A stretch of DNA of 64,000 nucleotides from assembly GCA_013368315.1 (NCBI GenBank), contig JAACJM010000130.1:124001-188000 (forward strand). The letters run 5' to 3'. Made by a program: the position numbers and the translations under genes. Position 1 is the first letter of the stretch; each line of letters begins with the position of its first letter. The notes beneath the pieces were generated by a model that saw nothing but the letters and a program-made list of their open reading frames with translations, was not told where the DNA came from and ran no database searches. The DNA comes from Tetrapyrgos nigripes. Taxonomy: Eukaryota; Basidiomycota; Agaricomycetes; Agaricales; Campanellaceae. Shown one piece after another: positions 47,277-59,834 of this stretch.

Positions 47277-48645
47277 AGTGCAACACACGACATTGGGCAG
47301 TGGTCGTTAGGCCAGAATCACGGAAGGGTTGGCCACCAACAACCTCAACAAGGGTGTTTCTGAATAAACTTATCTGGTCAGTAAGTTTTTGTAGTCATTT
47401 GCTTTTCGTCACGTCACTTCGTACCCTTTCTTACCCTCCCCTTCTACCCACCTTCCTGGTCCCCCAATTTCATGTTGCCCTGGCAAGGTGACATGAAATT
47501 CAGAGGGAAAAGGGGGGGGCGAAAGCGTGATGAGTGAATCTCAACTGAACAAGAAACATGACTTGGGATCTGTGACTCACTGTATTCCATCCCTCACAGC
47601 CATCCTTTGATAGTCCAGCCATGTCTTTACGATCCACATGATGAAGATGGTAGTGAAACAGATTACAAGGCTGAATGAAATATTATCAAGCTCCTTTTCA
47701 CTCGTTACTGTACTTTTCACTCACTGACCTTTTTTTCTTCTTTCATCCTCTTCACAAGTTAAAAAAGCTACATTTTATTTGTTGTATTCTTAACTTTTCC
47801 ATCTGGCTGTGTACTTGCCACACTGGGGCACTGGTCCACACCTCTTTCATTCCCAACATTGATATTGACATCATGGGTCTGATTCTGGTGCCAGTGTTTA
47901 GTGTTATTTGATCCTCAACAAAAGCAGAAATGAGGATAATTGGGGTAGGAAAGGAGACAGATGATGGATGCATAATTTGATGAGCTATAAAGAAGGTGGG
48001 TCCAAATTTGTGGATTATCACTCACAATAGACATGCATGCAGCTGTTCAGAGGCAGAAGGTTGTATCTGTCAACTGTGACACAGTACAATCTGGTGGTCA
48101 GTCAGCTATTAGTATACTTAAACCCCAAAATTGCCCCAAAAAAGGAAATACATGTGAGCTGCAATGAAGTTCCTGTGCGGTTTTCAAGATGTCAACTATG
48201 GGTAGAATGTGGATTTGCCATTCTACATGCTCAGGGGAGTTATTCTGGGGAAAAGAAGTCCAAAGGCTCTTGACTTATAAGTTGTGTCACTTGTAGCATT
48301 CCATTACAGCAATTGCCGAACAATCTCCTGAGCGGTTTTTGGCCACCATCTGAGGATAAGAACAGGCTCCAAGTACTTTGTCAGCTGGCATGGGTAACAT
48401 AAATGCAGAATATGGACAATGGACAACAAAAACATGCAGAGGAACTACATAGGAATGTAAAATACCTGATTTCCCTCTTTGGGGTTTATTTAGAAATAAC
48501 TGGCTGACCACCAAAATCGATGCATGTCCTAGCAGACTCCATATATGTACATAGAATGTATTCAGTTGTCTGCCTCGTGGAGACTAAGATCTTCCTGAAT
48601 ACTTCTTTTGATCCTGAGAGACAATCCTCTGGGAGTTCCAGAAGA
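47277..48645. other. gene-poor sequence
   Basis: No convincing gene; only short unrelated open frames. Confidence 0.5.
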
Positions 48646-48647
48646 TA

Positions 48648-50284
48648 CAGTGGCCAAAAAAATTGTCCACATGTTTGGCACTTTTGGAAAGATTGCTGAT
48701 TTAAGAGCTATTGAGCAGAAATCTCAAAACATGGCTGGTGGTAGCAAGAAAGCCTTTGATTAGAGCTACAATAATCTGTCTGTTTTGTCTTATTTGGCCA
48801 AATATCTGTGGAGTTATGATTGATTTAAAACTGTATGTCATTTGGACAATTTTTTGAGTTGCCACTTCAAAATCATTATTGCAATAACCTGATGTGTTAT
48901 ACATGATGTCATGGGTGGAGCTGTACAGTAATGTAATGTATACACTACAATGATGTCATAGCTGCCAGCTGGAGCATACATAGCAACATACAGATGCTCT
49001 ACAGCCTCTATGAAAATCATGGGGTCCCTCTTATCAGCCCAGAAAGACAATCTCTACTCTCTCCTCTTAACTGCCTCTCCATCTGCAAAAATTGCAGCTC
49101 AGACTGGAATATGGAAGCCAAGAGTTGCTTTTGTGGCTTAAAAGACAAATACAGACAATGAGAACAATACAGCAGGGTGTCCTAGGAGGCTCTCTACTAC
49201 TTGTGAAGAGGTTAGATTGGAAAAAAATCCATTCTGGTAAAGCCAGATTGCTACCCAAGTGGCCTGAAACATCAAGGCTCTTCTTGGACAACCTGTCCCA
49301 ACCTATAACAGCCAAAACATTCCTGAAAACGTCTTGTGGCGATCTCCAAAACACAGAACAAGTGCAAACTTACAGTGACTTGCAGCAAGGCTCACTTGAA
49401 GTTTGCACAGATGTAAAAAGACCGGGCTGTAGAAGGCTAGAAGTGGGTTATTTTCCCAGATAAGACCAAAACCAATTATTTTGGGGCAAATATGCCCCAG
49501 CATGTGTGAGAAAAGAGAGATAAATTCATGGTACAGCAAGATGTGACAGAAATGATGATATTTGAGAGAGAAAATGACATGATGGGGTAGGGTATGGGGC
49601 AACAGTAAGCAGTAAAAATGGTCCAGATGAAGGGGAAGATAGATTGCAAACACTATATGACCATCTTAAGTAACAAAATCCTGGAAAGCATTAATAATAT
49701 GGGAGTTGATCCAGAGGTGGCCATTTTTCAGCTTGGTATTAACTTTCTAAAGTGCTATATCCAATGGTTTCCTTTATCAGAACATGTCTCTCTACCTATA
49801 AAAGCAACACTCTGCTTTCATACTTCAGTCTGAGCTGAAATTTTGATAGAGTGAGGGGCAGTTTGGAGGAGAGAGTAGAGATTGTCTTTCTGGGCTGATA
49901 TGAGGGACCCCATGATTTTCATAGAAGCTGTAGAGCATCTGTATGTTGCTATGTATGCTCCAGCTGGCAGCTATGACATCATTGTGGTGTATACATCACA
50001 TTACTGTACAGCTCCACCCATGACATCATGTATAACACATCAGGTTATTGCAATAATGATTTTGAAGTGGCAACTCAAAAAATTGTCCAAATGACATACA
50101 ATTTTAAATCAATCATAACTCCACAGATATGTGGCCAAATAAGACAAAACAGACAGATTATTGTAGCTCTAATCAAAGGCTTTCTTGCTACCACCAGCCA
50201 TGTTTTGAGATTTCTGCTCAATAGCTCTTAAATCAGCAATCTTTCCAAAAGTGCCAAACATGTGGACAATTTTTTTGGCCACTG
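48648..50284. mobile_element. foldback element with Tc1/mariner-like ends
   Basis: The 1,637 bp element has ends CAGTGGCCAAAAAAATTGTC in inverted orientation and a TA duplication (48646-48647, 50285-50286), as in Tc1/mariner elements. The left arm (48648 to about 49,140) and right arm (about 49,795-50,284) are nearly identical inverted repeats of about 490 bp, close to perfect over the outer 430 bp. The open frames in the arms are mirror copies of each other. The unique centre of about 650 bp has no transposase motif, so it is non-autonomous. Inside each arm, about 190 bp from the end, is a second copy of the terminus in the opposite direction (48,838-48,865). Confidence 0.9.
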
Positions 50285-50286
50285 TA

Positions 50287-52294
50287 GTACTCCAAACTGG
50301 TGTTGCTGTGGTTTGGGCAGGTCCAGTCTTTGACCAAATTTGCTGGCCTCAAGCCCAGTGAAAAGTCCATATGGCCAGATTGAGCCAAAATGAGCCTGAG
50401 AGAAACCCGATGTGCTCAAAAACTGGCAAGATGTCATGATCAGCCCCTTCACCTATCCAAAATCCCTCAGGGATTCTCACTCATCATGGATATGTTCTAT
50501 TATGACTTACAGCTGCATACAGTCCCTTCATTGCTTCATTCATTTCTCTGTTACTTCTTTATTATTTCTTTATACATTCACATCTGATCCTTTGTTCAAT
50601 CCTTCACTCTATTCAAACACTCTTGCTTCACTTCATTCTATCAGATCTACTATTCCTCTGGTCATCTTCTGTTCACCTGATCACCCTCAGAATGTTATTG
50701 ATCTTTATTCCCTTCACAAGTGTTATGCAGGATCCTTCTTGACTTGTACCACATTTCCTTTTTGTTCAAAAACCCTCCAAGAGTTTTTCGATTATTATAT
50801 CTCCCTTACTCCTTATTCTTTGCCCCTTGATCACACCACAGTCTCACATATGATTTTCTTGATCATGTTCACTTTCTATTACTGTTTCACACTTGATTTT
50901 GCATTTCTATTATTTGATCAACCCTTAATTAAGCTCTTAATTAAGGTACACTTATCTATGGTTCAGGAGTAGGCTTAGGAGTCATCTCAGTTGTATAGCT
51001 ATCCTTGGGAGTTAGGTACAGGGGTTTGGCTAGGTAGTATAAGTAGTTGGCCCCTTGTATTTCGATTTCCTAAGAATTTACCCTTTTTGATCCTCACCTT
51101 ATCTTGTGAAGCCTTGATCCTCTTTGTGCTTCACTTTAAGTGTGTGCTACACTGGTACACAACATTCTTGTCTCAATACTCTCTCAGGGAGTCATGGTTG
51201 TCTCATACTCTTGATTGGTTCTTTACTTGTTGTCATCATCTTGGGATTCTCCTTGGTCATCAATCCTTGCTGTCATCTCCAGTTTCCATACAGGTGTTTG
51301 GGTTGATCCACTTGCAGCTTGGCTTTGGTCTCATAGGCATTGGCTTGGGTTTGTGAGTAAGAGTCATTCACTCTTGCCTTTGTCATTGTCTAGGTTTGGA
51401 CTCTACCTAGGCCCTGATAGTGTTCATTCCTCCTCATCAGCAGAGCTTATAGAGCTTAGAGAGAGATGTCGGGCTCAAGTTTGTGACACAAGAACAAGTG
51501 AAACCCAACAAGAACCAGTTTTGAGATCTCAATGTCATAGCATGTGATATTGATCCATTCTTCATTGTGTCATCTCTCTTCTTTCAAATGTCTGGAGCTG
51601 TCGAAATCAAGCCAAATTGAGCTGTGTTGAACTGCCCACCAATAGCAAGACCCTCTCTATTAAAATAAATTGAGAATTGTATGATTCTTCTTTAAGTCTT
51701 TTCCTGTCCATGAGAAACCTGAGTTAGCCTTTCTTGAACTCATACCACCACCCACCACCATGTCCACATCAGATACCTGCACCCTCTCAACACCCTACCC
51801 CTGCACCCTCCTTTCCACCTGAGCATGTGTAACTCTGCTTCTGGAACGTGGCTCTTTCAGCTCTACTTATTTGTAGTCATATTCTCTGGGGACTTGGATG
51901 AGTTTGATGTGTTCCGTGTTTTGGTGTATCTTTTCTAGATCTGACATAGTGCTGAAGGTCTGGCTCAGTGTATATGTGTTCTGAATTGTTCACAAGGTAA
52001 TTCGTTTACTCCCTACCCTTTGGACAGAGATATAGGTTGTTCGCAGTTTCATGTCGCAAGTTGCTGGGCACTATAGAATTTCTTTGCATTGTTTGATGTG
52101 TGTCTTTGCTCATGAAATGTGCATATAACCAGGTATTCCAATTAATTTGTATCCATGCATGCTCTACAAGGTACCATTCTTTACTGTGTTGTCTCAGATG
52201 TATCTTTGCTGACGAAATTATCATACACCATGCAGGTATCTGGACTGACAATATGTAGTATGCACTGTGATAGGTGAGGCGATGTAGTACTAAT
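50287..52294. other. gene-poor, repeat-like sequence
   Basis: No convincing gene. The segment near 50,355-50,380 is shared with 17,490-17,520. The T-rich strand gives long but implausible open frames (50412-51547) lacking any motif. Confidence 0.45.
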
Positions 52295-52338
52295 AACTAG
52301 ATACGGGTAGGCGCAGCCCACATCCCGAAACAATTAAC

Positions 52339-52357
52339 GGCCGGGTTCAACCCGGCC
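52339..52357. repeat. perfect hairpin
   Basis: GGCCGGGTT-C-AACCCGGCC is a 19 bp perfect palindrome near the left end of the inverted-repeat element. Confidence 0.7.
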
Positions 52358-52420
52358 TGGAGTCATAGGTGAGGTATCTAGAAACGGGGTGGGATTATAT
52401 ACCTGTAGTGATGGCGGGGC

Positions 52421-52537
52421 TTGCTTCAGGCTACTGGGGAGCTCGGCAAAAACGGCAGAGCGTTAATCAATGGTAGGGATTGATTCAGGCCATGGGGGAG
52501 CTCGGCAGGAATGGCAGAGCGCTTAATCAATGCGCAT
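52421..52537 (+). repeat. two tandem 59 bp units
   Basis: Both copies (52421-52479, 52480-52537) begin TTG(C/A)TTCAGG and share GGGGAGCTCGGCA, GGCAGAGCG and TTAATCAATG. Confidence 0.85.
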
Positions 52538-53223
52538 CTCCCCAAATATTAATAAAAGCATTTAAACAGAATGATGTGACCGGGTTGCCCCTTCTAGCCG
52601 ATGCTGTGGGATCCCTCTCAGCTATGTTCCAGAATACCTCAGAACCCCCTCGCTTGCTATTTCTATTGAAACAGGATAACTACTTATGTACATATCCCTC
52701 CGTCAACACTGAAAAGTATGTGTTGTGTGAGGAGAGGGGAGTTTGCCAGAGAAAAGTGAGTGTTGTACGAAAATGTATGTGTTACAGGGGGGGGGGGATG
52801 GAGTACGCGTCAAGACAGAGAGTATACTCTCGAATTACTAAGAAATAGCCAAAAATACAATAGGGAGGGGTAGTACATGTGATGTGTATCATCGCTTACG
52901 AAAGAGTATGTACAAGTCTGAAGTATCTCAAGCTCGCCCCTTAACTAGATACTGGCTTACAGCTCTCCTCAAGATATTTCAAGTCCACGCTTCTTGGTGG
53001 AGGTCGCTTAGCCACCCCGTATCTAGTTCCGGGCGGGTTCACCTTAGATTATTCTTACTCTAAGATCAAGTTGACGAGACCAATATATCAACACTGACCT
53101 ACAAAAGGTCTCACTACATTCCAACAATACAAATACAAAACTATAGAGACGGCATAGATCAAGTATACAATGAGCATGAATGAAAGTCCAAAAAGAAGTC
53201 CAAAAAAGTCCCAGCCCCATCTA

Positions 53224-53840
53224 TCACCGACGACTGGCGTTCTTACGCTTCTTGATCTGCTTCTTCCTTTCAATCTCCTTCCCCCTTGCTCTGGTCACCC
53301 GGCCCACTGGTTCCCCTTCAGTGTCTCTGGATTTTCGTTTCAAGGAGGTATTCTTGAAGCTGCCTAAGGCATAGAGCTGGGTCAGTTTCAAACACACCTC
53401 GGACACCAGCTCGGTCAAAGACGATAACCCAAGACGTTGCTCCGGGTCCCAGTCTGTAGAGAAGTCTGCTTCACGAGGGTCTCCAGTGGTAGAGAAAAGC
53501 ACGGTCCATAGCGCGACAATGAACTTCCAAAGACCCTCAGACCCTGAAGTACAGTCCAACGGTGCCATGTCACAAGCATCCTCCTCCCAGTCGCTCATTT
53601 CCAGCCACCATTTCCGGAGTATATCCATGAGAACAGAGGTCGGCTCATCTGTATATACCACGAGGACAGCTGGACGGTTTCGGGTTCGCCAATAATCGGT
53701 TAGTACCCAGTGTTCTGAGTCGTCCACGGTCCCGTTAACTTCCTGAAAACGAAAGCCGCCTTGATGTCAATATAGATGTGGAGAAGGGATTCCAACTCTT
53801 CAATCCAGCTGTCGTCTTTGGAGGGGAACGAGAGAGTCAT
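53224..53840 (-). CDS. hypothetical protein, possibly frameshifted
   Basis: An ATG at 53840 opens MTLSFPSKDDSWIEELESLL then HIYIDIKAAFVF. Near 53,745 the coding sense moves to a second frame (EVNGTVDDSEHWVLTDYW), which runs to a stop at 53224. The C-terminal part is Trp-rich (RKWWLEMSDWEEDA, LWKFIVALWTVLF) and ends in a strongly basic tail (RARGKEIERKKQIKKRKN). A short intron or a frameshift must join the two parts; I could not find a donor. Function unknown. Charge pattern suggests a nuclear protein. Confidence 0.45.
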
Positions 53841-53888
53841 GGTGGTAAAGCGTAGAAGGCAATGGAACGCTGAAAACAATGACCTCAT

Positions 53889-56159
53889 GCGGGAATCGCC
53901 GTTTAAAATTTCAGAACCCGAATTTGTTGATCGATCGGTGGGACACGTCCCTCCTTCTGTCCCCTCGGTCCGGAGTCGGGGATGCCGCAGCGCCCGTTTT
54001 GTTGATGTCCGTCAACACTCCTGCGTTAAGTTCCCTTTCATTCTCCCCACTGTCAGCGTCAAGCCAGAGGCTTGAGCCTTCAGGTTGTGTCGCATCTGTG
54101 ACTCTACACTTTCAATTTTGCAACGTAATGACCATCTCCTGCCTTTGTTGTGACATACATACATATACGCACATGTGTGCCGTCCGAAATCAGTGTATTC
54201 AACGAACTACACTTGGACGCAAATGCAGCTCCTTGAGGAGGAATGGTTAATTAATAAGCGAGCTTGAGGGGAAGGAAGGAGTAATACATATTATGTACAT
54301 ACTCGCTTAATATATACATCTTATATACATACGTATATTACATATGACTTCAGAAAAAACCTTGAACAAAGTCGAGGTAATTGGTAAAAAGTCCTCAGCA
54401 AAGTTACTGGGGCACGTAAAAAAGGAAAACCTCGATCAAAGCTCCCAGAAAAAAGGACGGGAAAAGCTTGAGGCGGAAAAAGGATCAAAAAGTGGATCAA
54501 AAGCCCGAAAAGCCGGATGTATGTTTTACTGATGGCATGACTGACACATGGCCAAACTTAATAACTGCTGCATCAAAAAAGCTGCCAAAGACTTCATGCG
54601 CTAGGTCGCTCAAACAAGCTCTACTATCCATACCCCAGAAGTGAAAAATAAAATGTTGATGAATTAAAACTTCCTCAAATCTTTACCGTTGTCCGAAAAC
54701 TTTTGCACACCTCAAGTATATGATATAAGCCTTCAGTTTATCAAACTTAGAGGGATTTCCAAGGAATGTGGATACAAGCCGTGGAGGGCCAACGAGGGAC
54801 GTTTTGTGACAGCGTATTGGCAGGGAAGTGAAAAGTGTCACTGGGTGTGACACTCATTGAAAACGCAGGTGCCGAGCGGAGTTTAAGTCAAGTTTTCTTT
54901 CACTTCCACCCTTGTCTGCAGCCTGATGATGCATAACACCTCAATTTCGACCTCAAAAAGTAGTCAGACAGATATATATCTGTACTATGATGTACTAGAC
55001 AAAGCCCTGAATATTTTCTCCAGAGGAATACAGTGTTCTAAAATTTTTTCACTTCTGTCACGCTCGCGGAAACGCGGTTTTTCGTCATTTCAGCCCATGG
55101 CAAACGTCTCAATGCAGATGTGGAGATTCTGACTACATAGAAATGAAGATAATGTATAAAAGTATCTACCGTTCAGTTTCTACGAAGGGACATGAGGGAG
55201 GGACGAAGATATGGACATATTTCTTCAAAATTTTCACTTCTGGGGTATGGATAGTACCGACACCTGGAACTTTGAGGTCTGACCCAAGTCCGGACCTCCT
55301 TCCCAATGCTGGACCCCGACCCGATCCTACAGGTCCAGGTCTGGCCCAGCATAGCCACTGACCCCGGACCTCGGGGTCGGTTCGGGGTCGGTTCAGGGCC
55401 ACGAGGGCCATGGCCCTCCAAACACAGAAACTCAATTGGCAGGATCACCAAAAGTATTAACAAGCCGAGTATACTGACAAAAGTGAACGAGTTGAGACCG
55501 AGTTGAGACCGGCGTCTGTGCTGGGTAGAAGCTTCAGAAGGCCCTGCATGATGAGGCCCGACGAGACGAGGGAGCTGAGGAAGGGAATGAGGCACACAGC
55601 CGAGTTGGCGCGTGGCTGTATGCACAGTCACCTAATTTGTGGCGTGTGTCTCGAGTCCCCTTGGACAGCGCTACATAGTCAAGCCCATCCAGATTACACG
55701 ATGACGTACTTATATGTGACAGACCGGGGTACTTCGGTGCGAGCCTGTAGGCTGTTAGGCCTTCATGTAAGGGTCACGTCCCTTACTCCATATATAGAGC
55801 TTGCGACGGTATTCACACGTACCGAAATATTGTGGCCTTTTGGTCCACTTGGAGTTGGGTCTCATCGCAGGCTGACCTAATCCTTTACACTTCATTATCC
55901 AATTTATCGGTGTCTCTTTGTTGTCGCTTAAACCTTTTCTGCTCTGTCCTTCACGTAACCTATGCTTCATTCCGACCTTCCCCAATGTCCCCATTCGGTC
56001 TTCCCTTATCTAACACCGCGGCTATTCTAGTGCTCTTTTATGTACGTATGATCAGGGCCAAATCAGTCCAGCAAGCTGTTTTCTGCTTTGTCAGACCCAA
56101 TACACCTGCTCTCTTGCCTCCACCGTCTTCTCATCTTCTCCCACAATTTTAGATTTGGA
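53889..56159. other. intergenic, mostly without genes
   Basis: A Lys/Ser-rich open frame at 54344-54532 is too short and simple to call. A GC-rich repeat lies at 55262-55428. The promoter of the Zn2Cys6 gene is presumably at the right end. Confidence 0.45.
55262..55428 (+). repeat. GC-rich block related to the hAT-like element at 35888-36501
   Basis: Blocks such as CTCGGGGTCGGT(T/C)CGGGGT and CAGGGCCAC match in order the right half of the 614 bp element, but with many differences. Complete ends and a target duplication were not found. Confidence 0.5.
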
Positions 56160-58892
56160 ATGTCACCGGAGAGTAGCACTGGTGCTCTAATCAAACCGAG
56201 ATTAAAGAAGCCTCCAGCATGCGACTATTGCAGGACTCGTCGAGTTTTGTGTCATCCTCAACCAGAGGGCAGATCTTGTCCTAGATGTCTAGAAAAGGGC
56301 GTAAAGTGAGTCTCTGTCTAGCTCACCCTGTAGTACTCACTATCGATGTTTGCAGGTGTACAACTACATCCGTTCGAGAAAAACGTAGACGACAACGCGA
56401 AATTTTAGCAGCGAAGAAAGTGAAAGTTACTACCAGCGACAGTGACAACATCAATGAAGACAACATTCAGGCAAGGGATCTGATCACTGCCGGCAGGGAT
56501 GATGATCGGACACCTCAAGAACTTGCGGTGATAAGGGGTTTGACTTTGACAACGTCGGCTGCAGAATACGCACCACATACAACACACATGCTAGCGACTA
56601 GGGCAGGCCTCAACGATGTGTATAGAAAGCCCATCGCCTTCGCTCCGGTTTGTTCTCGTCCGCAACTAGAACTTCCAAAACGTCTAATGCAGGAGTTATT
56701 CAACGGTGCGTGTTTGTGTTTCGTGTTGAGTCATTATACTGTAACTTGTAGGACGTCCTGGAACTAAAAAAACTCATTCATCAATGCATAGACTTCGTCC
56801 ATACACCCTATCGCCTTCATCCTCTCATGCATTACGACAGATTACGTGCCCGTCTCGCCGAACGCGGTTGGCAGCCGTCTTCCCTCTCACCTCCGGAATG
56901 TGTCCTGGTCCACTGCATCTTCGCCCTCGCATCTACGGTGTCTACTGACCCTCTTATAATCGGCACGGAACCTCTTCCAGAAGAGTGTATCAACATTCTG
57001 ACTATCATCCACCCCGTGAAAAAAATCAAAAGGGATCTAAGGGAAATAGGTAGATGGAGAGAGAGCGTTGGGTTGCGCGATCAGTTAAGAGCGGAAGCAC
57101 TGAGGCAGGCGCAGAATGAAGCTATAGCTGTACAGATTTCGCCTGAGAGTGCAGCTAGTTGTTTGTTGTTGGATGCGTTGTTAAGCCGTGAGTGTTGAGT
57201 TTTTAGGGCCTTGGGATATGGGCTCACGGATGCCTAACCTATTCAACGATGACAGAATACGATGGCCCAAACCCATACGGTGCAGCTTTTACGTGGCAAG
57301 CTCGAAGGCTTGCCGAGTCTTGGTATCAACAGCCGCAGCTTTACAACTGGGCTTTTGGAACGATAGACCTTTCGGTCAGGTGGGCAGCTTTTTTGGTGGG
57401 TGACTTGGTTTTTTTCTGCGTCCTACGCTGACCTTTGGCCATTGACTCTTTAGATGGTTGACATGCTTGCGGCTTTACATTCAGGCAGATCTGTAGATTT
57501 GTGCGTCCCTTATTTCCTCTGTTCCTTTGTTTGCTTACCATTATCCATGCTATTCTAGTTCAGCTCCTGATGAACAGCTCATATGCGGACACGAGCAGCT
57601 ATCGTTGGAGAAATTGGCGTCGTTACTGGGCCAAGGCTGTAATAGCTGGCAATTTTATGGATATTATCTTTCTAGTGAGTTGCAGAGTTTGATGTCATGT
57701 TCAACCATGCTGAATGCGCACCTATCCATGTCCTTCAGTCACCTTTCATATTACACGCCTCGCAAGAGAGGTATACGAACGCATCAGAGGACGTGAGTGA
57801 TCCTTTCTTGTTTCTTCAATTATAGCTGTTGATTGCGGCGAACCAACCCCCCAACCCATCCGTTCCTACCACTGATCTGATAGCGTGCACACGAGGTCGC
57901 CCCTACAACCTTCAACTTATCAAACGCTACGCTGGCTCTCTTCATCTCCTGCGCGACGTATGCAATGCTTTACACAAACATGGTGTTCTGCTAGCTTGTC
58001 AGCACCAAAGCCAGAGCTACACGATTCTGTCTGTCTTCAGAATGGTCTCGATTGGCTGGACGAATGTGACGTTGCATTTTTACAAAACGATGAAAGAAAT
58101 ATTAGAGGAGAGCTCTGTCACAGATTTGTACACCGCAACGTCCGGGCCTCATGGGATTGATATTATTGACGGCTTACCAGATGGCTACGGGAATGGCGGT
58201 CTTGGCGGTGTTAATGGCCCCGAACGAGGAACATACAATCATGCGTCATTGGCAGAGCTAGAACTGGCACCAGTCTTTCTTCCTGTGAGAGCTCTAGCAT
58301 GTAAAGCTGCTATTGAACACTCCGAAATGATCGAGGACATTTACTCGATTTCGAGATTGACGCAAACGAAACATGTAGGTGGGGATTTGAGGAGATGGGT
58401 GGAATTTGTGATAGATGTAACAGATGCGGGGGTTATGTCGGCGAGTGATGGGACTCAGACACTTGAGAGGTGAGTGAGGGTACATACTACATAAGTCCCG
58501 TCTGGTTACGTTCACACGGCATCCATCCAAGGTTTTTCTGACTAACGATTCTTCTCGTTCCCCCTTATTTATCTAACAGACTACGAGATGGGCTGAAAAT
58601 TGTGGGTTTTACCTTGACAAATTATACAGATCTTGTCGAGGTTATCGATTCTCATGTATCTGCCCTCAAGGACAATTCGTCGTCCGCTCAAGACCCTGCT
58701 CATATCTCCACTCTCGACCATAACCCTAATTATCATCATATGCATCCTAGTATTGATTATCCCAATCTCGACTTCATCTCCAGTCATATCCCTTCCGCTG
58801 GTGTTCCTCCAGGAGCAGGAATTTTGCCGTATGATCCTTTGTTTTCAGGGTATACGTATGCTTCACGTAGCTCAGAGTTTTTCAAGTCATGA
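56160..58892 (+). CDS. Zn(II)2Cys6 fungal transcription factor
   Basis: The ATG at 56160 is followed by a complete binuclear zinc cluster split by the first intron: CDYCRTRRVLC then CPRCLEKGVKC (Cys spacing 2, 6, 8, 2, 6), with a basic RRRRQR-like patch after it. Exons are about 56160-56305, 56356-56705, 56752-57187, 57256-57395, 57454-57500, 57559-57674, 57739-57792, 57826-58469 and 58580-58892. The middle matches a fungal transcription factor regulatory domain (HTPYRLHPLMHYDRLRARLA, YGAAFTWQARRLAESW, CNSWQFYGYYLS). Two junctions (exons 2/3 and 7/8) do not keep phase, and the intron at the second would be only 33 nt. The gene may carry small indels or the splice sites may differ. Target genes are unknown. 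Confidence 0.8.
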
Positions 58893-59834
58893 ATGCTAAT
58901 GAGCTTTTACCTCGTAATTAGTATGTATCTACTAGTAGCCATGTATCCACGAAAGCAGCAAGTAGCCAGGCAGCTTCAGTACCGTACTTATATGTGTTCT
59001 CCTTCCTTCTGGTCCCAACGGTGTTACGGTGCAAACCCTCACCCCTTCTGTTGCCACTCACCGGCTACCCGGTAATCGCCGAAAATTGCTATTATCCTTG
59101 ACTGCAACTACTCTTTCGGCGTCAATGACTGGGCTTATCGAACAACGTTAAGAATTTGGCTAAAGCTTCAGGAAAACAATCTACGGGTGGAGCCCTGAGC
59201 TGACATTAAGTAAATGGTTTCGGCGCCATCCCGGTTGTCCGGTCAGTGATGGGTTTGTAATGGAAAGGAAGGAAAGCATGAACTCGGGATGAAGATAGAT
59301 AGATAGATAGCAATACACGGCGTGGTCCTCTACGAACATGCCGGGTGTAGATGTGCTATAGCCCGCCACGGCCTACATCTACTCTAAGTCCTGTCATCCT
59401 TCGTGACGGTAGTCCCACGGCAGGTGATTAGATCAGAAATGAAAGGGATGTGGGCCAACGCTGCGCGTGGCAAGCACGAGGCCGCCAGTTTCCTCTCACC
59501 TTGATTTGTATTCAGCTTGCAATTTCCATTCCTGTTTGTACATACAGAACCACCATAACTTTTTTATTTGCAAAGTATTCCAGGTCTCTGTTGTTGCCTT
59601 GAAGTCCTGCAGATATTTTTGTTGGTACACCAGTACCAATGCCATCATATAACCACTCATGAGCACCTTCAAACATTCTTGTGATGAAGTGATCTCATTT
59701 ATGTGATATTGCTGAGATGCGGATCCTTGAGGCACATGAATCTTTGTATCACATTCATAAGGTAAGGACATTAATAGAAACTTTGGAAATCCTTGGAACT
59801 GGGGAAAGGTGCCACTGCTTCGCATGGCAAATTA
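58893..59834. other. intergenic
   Basis: No supported gene. A GATA microsatellite lies at about 59,286-59,301. A 109-codon minus-strand frame at 59496-59825 has no recognised motif. Confidence 0.45.

Larger units (their letters stand above)
52295..53028. mobile_element. unclassified inverted-repeat element (tentative)
   Basis: AACTAGATACGGGTAGG at the left and the inverse of AACTAGATACGGGGTGG at the right form terminal inverted repeats of about 17 bp around 734 bp. No clear target duplication is seen, and related ACTAGATAC/TATCTAG motifs also occur inside (near 52,375 and 52,945). The internal 122-codon open frame has no recognised domain. Two tandem 59 bp units lie inside. Confidence 0.45.

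Noticed and set aside
48838..50231. Matching 67-70 codon open frames (48838-49050 minus, 49882-50094 plus, and their neighbours) that look like a duplicated gene
   Set aside because: They are mirror images in the arms of the foldback element; there is no codon or domain signal, and they contain the subterminal repeat.
50412..51547. Long hydrophobic open frames suggesting membrane proteins
   Set aside because: The composition follows T-rich DNA; frames overlap on the same strand and lack motifs or conserved starts.
52339..52357. Palindrome considered as a terminator or tRNA arm
   Set aside because: It is followed by no U-run, and the genome is eukaryotic; it belongs to the inverted-repeat element.
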